The translations under genes were made by a program, and so were the position numbers. Positions 17,664 through 26,312 of a stretch of DNA of 64,000 nt are shown here, piece after piece. Source of the DNA: Pseudanabaena minima (lineage in GTDB: Bacteria > Cyanobacteriota > Cyanobacteriia > Pseudanabaenales > Pseudanabaenaceae); NCBI RefSeq assembly GCF_051131155.1, contig NZ_CP159508.1, forward strand, positions 4,774,001 through 4,838,000, given 5' to 3'. A model generated the notes under the pieces. That model did not search any database. It saw nothing but the letters and a program-made list of their open reading frames with translations, and had not been told where the DNA came from. Numbering within the stretch: the first letter of the stretch is position 1; the number at the start of each line of letters is the position of its first letter.

Positions 17664-18636
17664 CAGGTTAAGACATGGTAAACATAGGTTCTATTCTATC
17701 TCTTCTGCTTCTAAATCAGCCAAGTTTGGTGACTCTAGTAAAAACCCAAGAAAAGAATTGCGGTGCGAAGCACCGCAATTCTTTTCTTGGGTTTTTATTT
17801 ATGCTGAAACTTACTCTAGCGACATTGCCTCATGGTTACTCGGTGAGTCGATTAAACTTACCCAAGTACAACCTCAAGAGTTAGCGGTTGAGCCAATTCG
17901 TGCGGATAGTTTGATTTTGCTGGAAGCTGAAGGTCTGCTGCTACATTTGGAGTTTCAAACCAAAGCTGACCCGCAAATTCCGTTTCGGATGCTGGACTAT
18001 TGGGTACGTGGCAAAAGGCGTTTTCCCGATAAAAAGATCCGCCAATTCGTGATTTACCTGAGAGAGACAAGCTCAAATTTAGTTTTTCAGCAAGAGTTTC
18101 AAGATGACTCTACTTATCACAGGTTTGAAGTCATCCGATTGTGGGAACAACCTGTTGCCAAATTTTTAGAATATGTGGGAATGTTGCCGTTTGCTATACT
18201 GGTGAATGAGACGAACAAAGAAATTTTGCTGCAAGATATTGCTCTAAAAATTGATCAAATTTCTGATCAGGATAAACGTGAAACTATATCCGCAGCCACG
18301 TATGTGTTGGCAGGTTTGGTTTTAGACGAAACTATTATTAAGCAAATTTTAAGGAGAGATATCATGGAAGAGTCTGTAACTTATCAGGCAATTTTGAGAG
18401 AAGGTGAGCTTAAAGGGCTAAAAAAAGGACGTGAAGAAGGTGAAATTCAAGGACGTAAGCAGGGATTGTTAGTTATTATTTTGCGTTTACTGACGCGCAA
18501 GTTTGGGACTTTGCCACCAAAGCTGCATACAAGGATTGCAAGGCTACAGATTCCCCGTTTAGAGAGTCTTGCTGAGGCTATTTTGGATTTTGAGAGTGTT
18601 GCTGATTTGGAACTTTGGTTGAACAAGAAGAAGTAG
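17653..18636 (+). CDS. Rpn-family (PD-(D/E)xK) nuclease/transposase-like protein with repeat-derived N-terminus
   Basis: From about residue 54 (ETYSSDIASWLLGESIKL) the protein matches Rpn/DUF4351-type proteins: LHLEFQTKADPQIPFRMLDY contains the nuclease ExQ-type core. A charged linker (LKGLKKGREEGEIQGRKQG) is followed by a C-terminal DUF4351-like tail ending in LESLAEAILDFESVADLELWL. The family normally starts a few residues before ETYSSD. Here the preceding codons read through a hairpin repeat (17740-17796) back to a GTG at 17653. The native start has evidently been lost, so the gene may be silent or use a repeat-encoded start. Confidence 0.78.
   Translation: MSDIRLRHGKHRFYSISSASKSAKFGDSSKNPRKELRCEAPQFFSWVFIYAETYSSDIASWLLGESIKLTQVQPQELAVEPIRADSLILLEAEGLLLHLEFQTKADPQIPFRMLDYWVRGKRRFPDKKIRQFVIYLRETSSNLVFQQEFQDDSTYHRFEVIRLWEQPVAKFLEYVGMLPFAILVNETNKEILLQDIALKIDQISDQDKRETISAATYVLAGLVLDETIIKQILRRDIMEESVTYQAILREGELKGLKKGREEGEIQGRKQGLLVIILRLLTRKFGTLPPKLHTRIARLQIPRLESLAEAILDFESVADLELWLNKKK
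17740..17796. repeat. Hairpin repeat inserted at the Rpn gene start
   Basis: AAAAACCCAAGAAAAGAATT and its reverse complement surround GCGGTGCGAAGCACCGC. A near-identical unit is at 37275-37329. Confidence 0.85.
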
Positions 18637-18664
18637 TTGCTTGTTGCTTTCTTATCCAATTGAC

Positions 18665-19033
18665 CTAATTTCTAAAAGGAATTGACTCAACCATTGCATT
18701 TTTTTTTGCGGCGACTAGTTCACGGATGCGAGGTGATTGTAGTCCTAATACCATGTCGTCTTCGAGTATGCCTCTAGCAATGAGTTCTTGATCGACAAAT
18801 ACTTCAGTAGAGTTATGTTGTAGCCAAACTTTGTTATCAATGATATCAATCTGCATAGGACAGCCGTAAATTCGCCTTGCGCCTTGCCAACCAACATGAA
18901 CTAATAAGTAGCGATCGCGTTTTTCATCAAATACTAATTCAGCAGTAACGTTTTCATTAGGTGAGACGCTTTCTTGGGCATATTCTTCTAGAAAAGTACG
19001 CACGATCCGACGATAACGTTCTACTCGATCCAT
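18665..19033 (-). CDS. XisI-like protein (element excision controlling factor family)
   Basis: The 122-residue protein begins MDRVERYRRIVRTFLEEYA and carries ELVFDEKRDRYLLVHVGWQG, RRIYGCPMQIDI and KVWLQHNSTE, the typical XisI pattern. XisI was named from fdxN-element excision in heterocyst formers. Most copies, like this one, are not near such an element and their role is unknown. The usual partner XisH is absent here. The C-terminal tail (AKKNAMVESIPFRN) departs from the commonest form. It shares its strand with the toxin-antitoxin pair upstream, 23 bp away. Confidence 0.82.
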   Translation of the reverse strand: MDRVERYRRIVRTFLEEYAQESVSPNENVTAELVFDEKRDRYLLVHVGWQGARRIYGCPMQIDIIDNKVWLQHNSTEVFVDQELIARGILEDDMVLGLQSPRIRELVAAKKNAMVESIPFRN

Positions 19034-19056
19034 TGTTCTATCTCCTCTTTTTCTGT

Positions 19057-19395
19057 TTAGCTGATGATAACGCTAAAAGTTTGGACAACTAAATCAACGA
19101 AATCTTCAGGCAAAATTTCTCCAGTTGTTTTCCACCAGCGCTGATTGAGATCGAGGGTTCTTATTTGTTCGGCAATAACTGAACCCTTTACTTTACAATC
19201 TTCGGGAATAGGAATCATCATTTTGATTTCAGGTTTAATCGTGCTGGTAATGGGATGAACGATTACTATTCCCTGACGTTTTTGGTTGTATTGCGTATGG
19301 CTGATGACCAAACAGGGGCGAGCATTTCCTGCCTGTTCTCTGCCTTGGGTTGGGTTAAGATTAATTCTGATAATTTCACCTCTTTGGATATTCAT
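19057..19395 (-). CDS. MazF/PemK-type toxin (mRNA interferase)
   Basis: The 112 residues begin with RGEIIRINLNPTQGREQAGNARPCLVIS, the MazF/PemK SH3-like barrel signature. VIAEQIRTLDLNQRW matches the conserved second half. Such toxins cleave RNA. The start overlaps the upstream antitoxin stop by 4 bp (ATGA at 19392-19395), which suggests translational coupling. Confidence 0.92.
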   Translation of the reverse strand: MNIQRGEIIRINLNPTQGREQAGNARPCLVISHTQYNQKRQGIVIVHPITSTIKPEIKMMIPIPEDCKVKGSVIAEQIRTLDLNQRWWKTTGEILPEDFVDLVVQTFSVIIS

Positions 19396-19664
19396 AGAAG
19401 TTCGCGCCCTAGTGGTTCGCTTTCAATGAAGTCCGTTACATCGTCAGGATATGTAAAGTTATTAGGAAGAGTGGATATTAGGTCATTAAGGGTTAGTTTT
19501 TGATGCTGTGCGTTGATATCTGAGCTTTTGACCGCAATATTGGGAGAGACTGTAACTGGGGCGTATGTTTGTTGTAAGAAGGCGATGAAGTTTAGGGCTT
19601 GGCGTTGGGCTTCGATGGGTAATGAATCGAAGGCTTTGAATAGTTCTTGTTGTGTCATGTTCAT
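19392..19664 (-). CDS. Antitoxin paired with the MazF/PemK toxin
   Basis: The 90-residue protein has an N-terminal helical segment (LFKAFDSLPIEAQRQALNFIAFLQQ), similar to DUF2281-type antitoxin starts, and an acidic C-terminus (DDVTDFIESEPLGREL). The assignment rests mainly on its 4-bp overlap with the toxin gene and antitoxin-first order. Confidence 0.8.
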   Translation of the reverse strand: MNMTQQELFKAFDSLPIEAQRQALNFIAFLQQTYAPVTVSPNIAVKSSDINAQHQKLTLNDLISTLPNNFTYPDDVTDFIESEPLGRELL

Positions 19665-20098
19665 GGGTTAGTCTCCTAATTTTTTAGGTTAATCACTATT
19701 TTAAACTTTTTCTTTTTTCTTAGCTTTCTATTTCTCTAATTTTATCGCGAGAGTTGTTATACCATGCTGAATTTTCGTGATTCCCAGATGTAGGGGTAAA
19801 GCATTCCCGCAGAGATTTATGAATTCTCAAATCCTCTTAATTTGGGAATGCTTTACCCTCAATCTCAAAACGCAGGGAAAATCTATCGGTGAAAGCGGAG
19901 AGGGTTCTGCATTTGCAAATTGAGATTGTGGTGGGGAGTTTGGAGATTGTGGCGCAAATGCAAAACCCCTACAGATGATTTTTCAGTCAAAATCGTATCT
20001 TCAATTTATCTCAAAAAAAATTTGATCGCCTGACGGCTAATAGGGCTGATAAAGAAGGGTAAAGAAAGAGATGAAGTGCAGAATAGATAAGTTTGTCT
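19665..20098. repeat. 434-bp spacer with two nested inverted repeats
   Basis: No gene is seen. GGGTAAAGCATTCCC (19794-19808) pairs with GGGAATGCTTTACCC (19844-19858). AGGGTTCTGCATTTGC (19901-19916) pairs with GCAAATGCAAAACCCCT (19954-19970). The two stems are alike in design, as though two elements were inserted side by side. Confidence 0.6.
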
Positions 20099-22366
20099 TC
20101 ATAGCAAAACACATACAACCCGAAAACCAATTGGGTTGAACCACGAAAGGTGCGCGTCATGGGAAAAACGACTTGCCGAACGACAATCCCGAGCACTGTT
20201 GGACCACGAACCACCTCGTAGCACACGAAGACGAAACTTATTATTATTCGTTGTTGTGACAGGTTTACCAGTTCTCCGAATCAAGTCGCTTTCACCGCCG
20301 TATTTTTCGTATCTGTCCTGACACCATTCCCATACATTTCCGTGCATGTCATATAGTCCCCAAGGATTTGGTTCCCGATTCTGTCCGACAGGATTTGGCT
20401 TTGAACTCGAATTACGTTCATATACAGCATACTTCCCTAACAATGAATCACTATCACCAAAGGAGTAAGCAGTAGTTGTTCCCGCGCGACAGGCATATTC
20501 CCATTCTGCTTCACTAGGTAATCTAAATTCTTGTCCTGTCTTCTGTGATATTTTCTTACAAAACTCTTGAGCATCATCCCAAGTCACAGTTTCCACAGGA
20601 TTTTGTGGGTTGTTTTTAAAGCTAGAAGGGTTAGTCTCCATAATTGCTTGCCACTGGGCTTGTGTCACTTCGTACTTACCCATATAAAAAGCCGAAACAT
20701 TGACATCTTTAATTTGTGGACGCTCATCTTCATTGCCTTTTTCTTCAGGGGGCGAGCCCATTGTGAATTTACCGCCAGGAATATAGACCATATCCAGATT
20801 CACATTCTTTCCAAGGTCAACTGTAAAGTCTTGTGGTTGACTTGGTGATGATAATTTAGGTGTATCTATAGGAGAAGGACTTGGTGTTGATGATTTAGGT
20901 GTATCTATAGAAGAAGGACTAGAAGTTTGCGAAGTTGTAGAAGTTGGTAAAGTTGTAGGTGATTCTTTGATAATAGTTGGTGATGCTATGGGCGAAGTTG
21001 AAGCACTAGGACTCTGGGTTATTGCTGTTTCAGGTGTTGAGGGTTTACCTCTAGTCGCAGCAAAAGCCACCACACTTATGCCCGAAAGACCAGCTATAGT
21101 TGTTATAAACTCCCGTCTAGATAAACGAAATAAGAACTCAGACGGATCTGACAGTTCTTTCTTTGGCTGTTCTATCTGTACGACAGATTTTTTCTTGATG
21201 TTAGACTCACTTTGCTTTTTGATTTCCTGTGCAGCCTTTAGTTTAGATACTGCTACTAAACCTTTGATAACAGATTGTCTTTGAGCCTTATTTGTGGCAT
21301 AAGGAGTAATCACACGCTCTAGAATCGGAGTAACATCCTCATCTCGTAAGCCTAATACCTCTTGCAAATCCTTAAGTTCGTCACTAACATTTTTGGATAA
21401 GGGGAATTGATATTTCACTGCCTTTTCTAAAGTTCTGTGATAACGCTCCAAATTCTTAAAACGCTGGCGAACTGGCTCTAAAACTTCATTCTCGATCGCA
21501 ATAGCCACCCCATCTGACAAACCCCACCGCTCACGCTGCACCTCCAAAATATCCTGACCCACAAAAGATATTTCGCCATTCTCAGCATATCTCTCCACCA
21601 AACGGCGATACTCCAACTTCGCGTCAACCCTTGCCTTAGCAAGACAAATCTTAATCCCCTGCCTAATTCCATAAATCTCTGGCTTCATCGCAGGCTTAGC
21701 CGACTGCACATGACGCTTAGCATACTCATGCAACTCATCCGCCGAGATCATCCCATCACCATCAGACTCCGCCGCCCCCGACTCAATCCCCTGCACGATA
21801 TAGTTTGTGTAAAGTGATAGTTCCCCCTCCTTGTCCTCATAGGATTTTTGCGTCGAAGTTGAAGAAGTCAAAACCACACTCCCCTCCACCTCAAGCTGAG
21901 GCTTCAGATTGATATCTGCACTCTTAGCCAGCCAACCTTCCGCAAATGCCCCACTATAGCAACAGTCCAAGATCAAAACGTGCTGACGTTGATAACTGTG
22001 ATCGCGCATAATGCCCTGAATAAAACTCGCCGATACCGCCGTAGACCGAAAAGTATCCTTACTAGTGCGGCGCGTTGCCAGATATAGGCGATCGCTATCA
22101 TCCGTAATCCCATGCCCTGAAAAATAGAGCAAACCCAAATCCCCCTTTTGACAACTTTGAAATAACAAATCGATCGCTGTTTGCATTTTCTCTAAATCAG
22201 GATCGATCAGCGTCTTGACCTCATCAAAAGCCCCAAGCTCAGAATCTTGCAGCACGCGCTGCATCGCCGCCACATCCTTCGGCGCAGCCGCAAGGGGTGG
22301 CAAACCCGCCTCATACTGACTCACCCCAATCAGTAGAGCCTTCTTAGCCATTGGCAGCATCTCCAC
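20099..22366 (-). CDS. Caspase-like peptidase fused to a SUMF1/FGE-type domain, membrane anchored
   Basis: Residues about 1-240 are a caspase/metacaspase p20 domain (C14) with His near 85 (YFSGHG) and Cys near 136 (LDCCYSG). An EF-hand-like loop (about 200-211, ESDGDGMISADE) could bind calcium. A helical region (about 250-400) follows. Then SRREF plus a hydrophobic segment (about 416-438) forms a membrane anchor resembling a twin-arginine signal, before a Ser/Thr/Pro linker (about 440-512). Residues about 525-755 are SUMF1/FGE-like (MVYIPGGKFTMGS, RLPSEAEWEYACRAGT, MHGNVWEWCQD, LRGGSW). In the terminal motif only one of the two FGE cysteines is present, so formylglycine synthesis is doubtful. 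It lies just downstream of and overlaps the EACC1-like gene. Either Met1 or Met6 (ATG at 22349-22351) may be used. Confidence 0.9.
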   Translation of the reverse strand: MEMLPMAKKALLIGVSQYEAGLPPLAAAPKDVAAMQRVLQDSELGAFDEVKTLIDPDLEKMQTAIDLLFQSCQKGDLGLLYFSGHGITDDSDRLYLATRRTSKDTFRSTAVSASFIQGIMRDHSYQRQHVLILDCCYSGAFAEGWLAKSADINLKPQLEVEGSVVLTSSTSTQKSYEDKEGELSLYTNYIVQGIESGAAESDGDGMISADELHEYAKRHVQSAKPAMKPEIYGIRQGIKICLAKARVDAKLEYRRLVERYAENGEISFVGQDILEVQRERWGLSDGVAIAIENEVLEPVRQRFKNLERYHRTLEKAVKYQFPLSKNVSDELKDLQEVLGLRDEDVTPILERVITPYATNKAQRQSVIKGLVAVSKLKAAQEIKKQSESNIKKKSVVQIEQPKKELSDPSEFLFRLSRREFITTIAGLSGISVVAFAATRGKPSTPETAITQSPSASTSPIASPTIIKESPTTLPTSTTSQTSSPSSIDTPKSSTPSPSPIDTPKLSSPSQPQDFTVDLGKNVNLDMVYIPGGKFTMGSPPEEKGNEDERPQIKDVNVSAFYMGKYEVTQAQWQAIMETNPSSFKNNPQNPVETVTWDDAQEFCKKISQKTGQEFRLPSEAEWEYACRAGTTTAYSFGDSDSLLGKYAVYERNSSSKPNPVGQNREPNPWGLYDMHGNVWEWCQDRYEKYGGESDLIRRTGKPVTTTNNNKFRLRVLRGGSWSNSARDCRSASRFSHDAHLSWFNPIGFRVVCVLL

Positions 22367-22742
22367 TCAAAAGCGCTTGCAATTCTGCGGCTACTTCCTT
22401 GGCTTGGGCGATCGCCTTTTCGCCAGTGCCTTCGATCGTTACTTCGCGATCGCCAACTTTGACATGTACCTTAATCGGTTTCTCTGCAAATTTCTCGCCC
22501 ACAAACCCAAAAAATTTAACCACGTTGCTAAACTTAACCTCAGCCGTCAGCACCCCAACTAGCTTATCTAGCCCACCTTTGCTTCCTAATTCAATATTTA
22601 GGTCATCACTGCGTTCTACAGTCTCAGCATCACCTTGCTCTCGTAGCTGTTTTAGCAATTTTTTTGCAAACTCTTGTTGCTCATATTCATCCAAACTAGG
22701 ATCGTTTAGGGCAAAAGTAACTTCAACTAACGACTCGCTCAC
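22344..22742 (-). CDS. Small EACC1-like partner of the caspase gene
   Basis: The 132-residue protein overlaps the next gene by 23 bp (8 bp with the alternative start), so the two are co-translated. Its pattern resembles the 'effector-associated constant component 1' described beside caspases and other peptidases in conflict systems: ALNDPSLDEYEQQEFAKKLL, then a core ELGSKGGLDKLVGVLT, then KPIKVHVKVGDREVTIEG and a C-terminal helix. That similarity is from memory of the family shape, without alignment. Function is unproven; it may regulate the protease. Confidence 0.65.
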   Translation of the reverse strand: MSESLVEVTFALNDPSLDEYEQQEFAKKLLKQLREQGDAETVERSDDLNIELGSKGGLDKLVGVLTAEVKFSNVVKFFGFVGEKFAEKPIKVHVKVGDREVTIEGTGEKAIAQAKEVAAELQALLSGDAANG

Positions 22743-23031
22743 AGCAAAAGCTCCAAGAATAATTGCTAAAAACCACTATAAACTGGAATTTTATTATAGT
22801 AGGGTACTACTTTTAGAATTTTCTAATAAGTATAACTAGGTTGCAAGTATCTGCGATCCGCATAATATTACTGCCTCTTTCTGTCATGGCTTCTCTACAA
22901 TTTAACTTAAAATTTAAACTATAGCGATCGCTGCTAACCTTTGTATAGAGCGAATCAGTACCTCTAAGTTTCTGACTTCCAATAAAAAAGCTTAAGATAA
23001 GTTCAGGATGGTTACTAGCTATACTGATTGA
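22743..23031. promoter_or_regulatory. Divergent promoter region, EACC1/caspase operon versus putA
   Basis: 289 bp of AT-rich non-coding DNA separates divergent genes. A TATACT at 23020-23025 could be a putA -10 box; no convincing -35 is seen. If it is real, the TTG at 23032 would be almost leaderless and a GTG about 21 bp further in becomes the better start. Confidence 0.4.
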
Positions 23032-26000
23032 TTGCAAGGTTTATGGATTACAGCAGTGGTTAGCCCAACACAGCGAGCAAATACAAGCTCTAACAACAAA
23101 TTTGATACTTCCCTTGATGTCTCAAAATATGACGCCAAGACACAGGAAATCGCCAAGAAGATTTTAAGTGGCAATGAGAAAGGTTCTTTTTGGTCGAAGT
23201 TATCTCAGCTTAAGGATGAATTGCGCCTTGACGACAAGCTGATGGCTTGGACAATGGAAAATGAAGGTTTGCGCGTGCAATTATTTAGGTTGATCGATTG
23301 CTTGCCTGCATTGCAGAGTAAAGCCGAGATTGCGCGGCATATGCAGGAATATCTTGCTAGTGATGCGGTGGAAGTTCCTGCTTTGCGGGCTTTATTGAAT
23401 TTCAGTACTGACAATCCCAATTCAATTCCTGCAACGGCAGCAGCGACTACACTCTCGACCTCAGTGGCAACCCTCGCTAAGCGCTATATCTGCGGTGAGA
23501 ACTTGTCAGAAGCGACTAAATCCATTGAGAAGCTGCGGCGCGATCGCTTTGCCTTTACGATGGACTTGCTCGGTGAGGCAGTGATTAGCGAAGTAGAGGC
23601 AGGTGAATATCTCAATCGCTATATTGCGATGATGGAGGATTTGTCGGGTAAGGCGAAGGCTTGGGGCTTGATTGATCAGATTGATAAGGCGGATGGTGAA
23701 GAACTCAAGCGGGTTCAAGTTTCTGTGAAATTGAGTGCTTTCTATTCCCAATTCGATCCTCTTGATCCCGTAAAAACCACAGAGAAAGTCAGCGAACCAG
23801 CGAGGATTTTATTGCGTAAAGCACAGGCTTTGGGCTGTGGCATCCATTTTGATATGGAGCAGTATGAATTCAAATCACTCACCTTGCAGATTCTCAAACA
23901 AGTTTTAATGGAACCAGAGTTCCGCGATCGCACGGATGTCGGAATCACATTACAAGGCTATTTGCGCGACAGTGAGCAGGATTTACGCGATTTAGTAGAA
24001 TGGGCAAAGTTGCGCGGTAAGCCTGTGACGGTGCGCCTAGTCAAGGGAGCCTATTGGGATCGGGAAACGATTCGTTCCTATCAGCAGGGTTGGGCTTTGC
24101 CAGTTTTCTCCGATAAGGTTTCTACTGATGCTAATTACGAGCGCTTGATTCAGATTCTCTTAGAAAATCATCAATATCTCTATGCGGCGATCGGTAGCCA
24201 TAATGCCAGATCTTTAGCTAAGGCGATCGCTATTGTCCAAACCTTAAATATCCCCAGTCGCGCCTTTGAAACTCAATGTCTTTATGGCATGGGTGATAAA
24301 TTTGCCAAGGCGATCGCGGATATGGGCTATCGGGTGCGCGTTTACTGTCCCTTTGGTGATTTAATTCCGGGAATGTCTTACCTGATTCGCCGCCTGTTGG
24401 AAAATACCGCCAATAGTTCCTTTTTGAGAATTAGTGGTGAAGGTGTTGATATCAGCAAATTAATTGCTGCGCCTGTGATGACGGAACGGGATGCGAATTA
24501 CAATGGCGCACCTGCTCTGAATATATTTGATGGGTTTGTGAATGCTAGCGATCGCGACTATGCGATTAATGAAGAGAGGGAAACTGCCCAAACTGCTCTA
24601 CAACAGGTTCGCCGCCAACTTGGTAAAACCTATTTGCCGATCATCAATGGTCAAGCTGTGCAAACCGATAACTATGTGGAATCGGTCAATCCTGCCAACT
24701 TCTCCCAAGTAGTCGGCAAAATCGGTCTCGCCAGTATCGAACAAGCGGAAGAAGCGGTTCAAGTTGCCAAAAACGCCTTCGCATCATGGAAGAAACTCAG
24801 CGCTAAAGAACGGGGTGATATTCTCCGCAAAGCTGCTGACATCATGGAAGAGAAGCGCGAAGAACTAATTGCATGGATTTGTTGGGAAGTCGCCAAACCA
24901 ATCCGCGAAGGTGATGGCGAAGTTTCCGAAGCGATCGATTTCTGTCGCTATTATGCTAAGGAAATGGAACGGATTGAAAGCGGTGTACAGCGCAATATCC
25001 CAGGGGAAGATAATACTTACATCTATCAACCTCGCGGCGTGGTAGTTGTGATTTCGCCTTGGAACTTTCCCTTTGCGATCGCCTTGGGAATGAGCGTGGC
25101 AGCGATCGCCGCAGGTAATACGGTAATTCTCAAACCCGCCGAACAGTCCTCGGTAATTGGCGCAAAAATCGCTGAAGTTCTCCAAGCCGCAGGCTTACCC
25201 CAAGGCGTATTTACCTATCTTCCCGCCAAAGGTTCCACTGTCGGTTCCCATTTAGTCAAACATCCCGATGTACATCTGATCGCCTTCACAGGTTCCCAAC
25301 AAGTCGGCTGTCAAATCGTCACCGAAGCCTCCATTTTACGCTCCAAACAGAAACACATGAAGCGCGTGATTGCCGAAATGGGTGGCAAAAATGGCATCAT
25401 CATTGATGAAAGCGCCGACCTCGATCAAGCCGTAGTAGGCGTAATGAACTCCGCCTTCGGTTTTGCTGGTCAAAAATGTTCCGCTTGTTCGAGAGCGATC
25501 GTTCTCGCACCTGTTTACGACAACTTCCTAGAGCGTCTGGTGGAAGCCACGCGATCGCTAAAAGTTGGTGAAGCCCATCTCCCTGACACCAAATTCAGCG
25601 CTGTAATCGATGGAGCCGCCCAAAAGAACATTCTCAATTACATCGCTAAGGGCAAAGAAACCGCCAAACTTGCCTTTGAAGGTGAAGTTCCCAATCACGG
25701 ATTCTATGTACCACCAACGATTTTTAGCGATGTCGATCCTGATAGTGCGATCGCCCAAGAGGAAATCTTTGGTCCCGTATTAGCGGTAATCAAGGCACAG
25801 AGCTTTGATGAGGCATTAGCGATCGCCAATGGTACAAACTTCGCGCTCACGGGCGGCTTATATTCGCGCACTCCTTCTCATATCGAACGCGCCTATCATG
25901 AATTTGAAGTGGGCAATCTCTACATCAATCGCGGCATCACAGGCGCATTGGTAGATCGCCATCCCTTCGGCGGTTTCAAGCTAAGCGGTATCGGTTCCAA

Positions 26001-26100
26001 AGCTGGCGGACGCGATTATCTATTGCAGTTCCTAGAGCCAAGGTCAATCACCGAAAATACTCAGCGTCAAGGCTTTGCGCCTCTTGATGGGATTGAATAG
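23032..26100 (+). CDS. putA: Bifunctional proline dehydrogenase / glutamate-semialdehyde dehydrogenase
   Basis: PutA oxidises proline to glutamate in two steps, with FAD then NAD. The first half (about 120-490) is the proline dehydrogenase barrel: VSVKLSAFYSQ, HFDMEQYEFKSLTL, VTVRLVKGAYWD, AIGSHNARS, YCPFGDLIPGMSYLIRRLLENT. The second half (about 530-1000) is the aldehyde dehydrogenase: SPWNFPFAIALG, ILKPAEQSS, FTGSQQVG, EMGGKN and the nucleophile Cys in GQKCSACSR. There is no N-terminal ribbon-helix-helix repressor domain. The first codon is uncertain (TTG 23032 or the in-frame GTG near 23053). Confidence 0.95.
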   Translation: MQGLWITAVVSPTQRANTSSNNKFDTSLDVSKYDAKTQEIAKKILSGNEKGSFWSKLSQLKDELRLDDKLMAWTMENEGLRVQLFRLIDCLPALQSKAEIARHMQEYLASDAVEVPALRALLNFSTDNPNSIPATAAATTLSTSVATLAKRYICGENLSEATKSIEKLRRDRFAFTMDLLGEAVISEVEAGEYLNRYIAMMEDLSGKAKAWGLIDQIDKADGEELKRVQVSVKLSAFYSQFDPLDPVKTTEKVSEPARILLRKAQALGCGIHFDMEQYEFKSLTLQILKQVLMEPEFRDRTDVGITLQGYLRDSEQDLRDLVEWAKLRGKPVTVRLVKGAYWDRETIRSYQQGWALPVFSDKVSTDANYERLIQILLENHQYLYAAIGSHNARSLAKAIAIVQTLNIPSRAFETQCLYGMGDKFAKAIADMGYRVRVYCPFGDLIPGMSYLIRRLLENTANSSFLRISGEGVDISKLIAAPVMTERDANYNGAPALNIFDGFVNASDRDYAINEERETAQTALQQVRRQLGKTYLPIINGQAVQTDNYVESVNPANFSQVVGKIGLASIEQAEEAVQVAKNAFASWKKLSAKERGDILRKAADIMEEKREELIAWICWEVAKPIREGDGEVSEAIDFCRYYAKEMERIESGVQRNIPGEDNTYIYQPRGVVVVISPWNFPFAIALGMSVAAIAAGNTVILKPAEQSSVIGAKIAEVLQAAGLPQGVFTYLPAKGSTVGSHLVKHPDVHLIAFTGSQQVGCQIVTEASILRSKQKHMKRVIAEMGGKNGIIIDESADLDQAVVGVMNSAFGFAGQKCSACSRAIVLAPVYDNFLERLVEATRSLKVGEAHLPDTKFSAVIDGAAQKNILNYIAKGKETAKLAFEGEVPNHGFYVPPTIFSDVDPDSAIAQEEIFGPVLAVIKAQSFDEALAIANGTNFALTGGLYSRTPSHIERAYHEFEVGNLYINRGITGALVDRHPFGGFKLSGIGSKAGGRDYLLQFLEPRSITENTQRQGFAPLDGIE

Positions 26101-26110
26101 TTAGATTCAG

Positions 26111-26132
26111 ACAAGGGGCTTAAGCCCCTTGT
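26111..26132 (+). terminator. putA terminator
   Basis: ACAAGGGGCTTAAGCCCCTTGT followed by TCTTT, 10 bp after the putA stop. Confidence 0.8.
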
Positions 26133-26178
26133 TCTTTGGGATATACTTGATTAATGCTGTATCGCATCGCCTAAACCT

Positions 26179-26262
26179 ATGACCCAGACTATCGAGCAAA
26201 AATCCACACTATACGATCACGATCTTAATTTGTGGTTAGTCACCCATTGTGATGCTATTTAG
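26179..26262 (+). pseudogene. DUF29 5' fragment 1
   Basis: MTQTIEQKSTLYDHDLNLWL matches the start of the intact DUF29 gene at 29271. Homology stops after TGTGGTTAG and the frame ends at 26262. TGTGGTTAG occurs again at 26283-26291, followed by GAGGAACTAA, as if a short segment was inserted with a 9-bp duplication. Confidence 0.75.
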
Positions 26263-26312
26263 GGGCTTTGCTCCTCAAGCTGTGTGGTTAGAGGAACTAA
26301 AATGATTGGCTG

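Noticed and set aside
22351..22839. 162-residue plus-strand frame opposite the EACC1-like gene
   Set aside because: Ser/Thr-rich antisense shadow of a well-supported gene with an overlapping operon structure.
26179..26262. Functional small protein from DUF29 fragment 1
   Set aside because: It keeps only about 20 family residues and ends abruptly; no RBS or conservation evidence.
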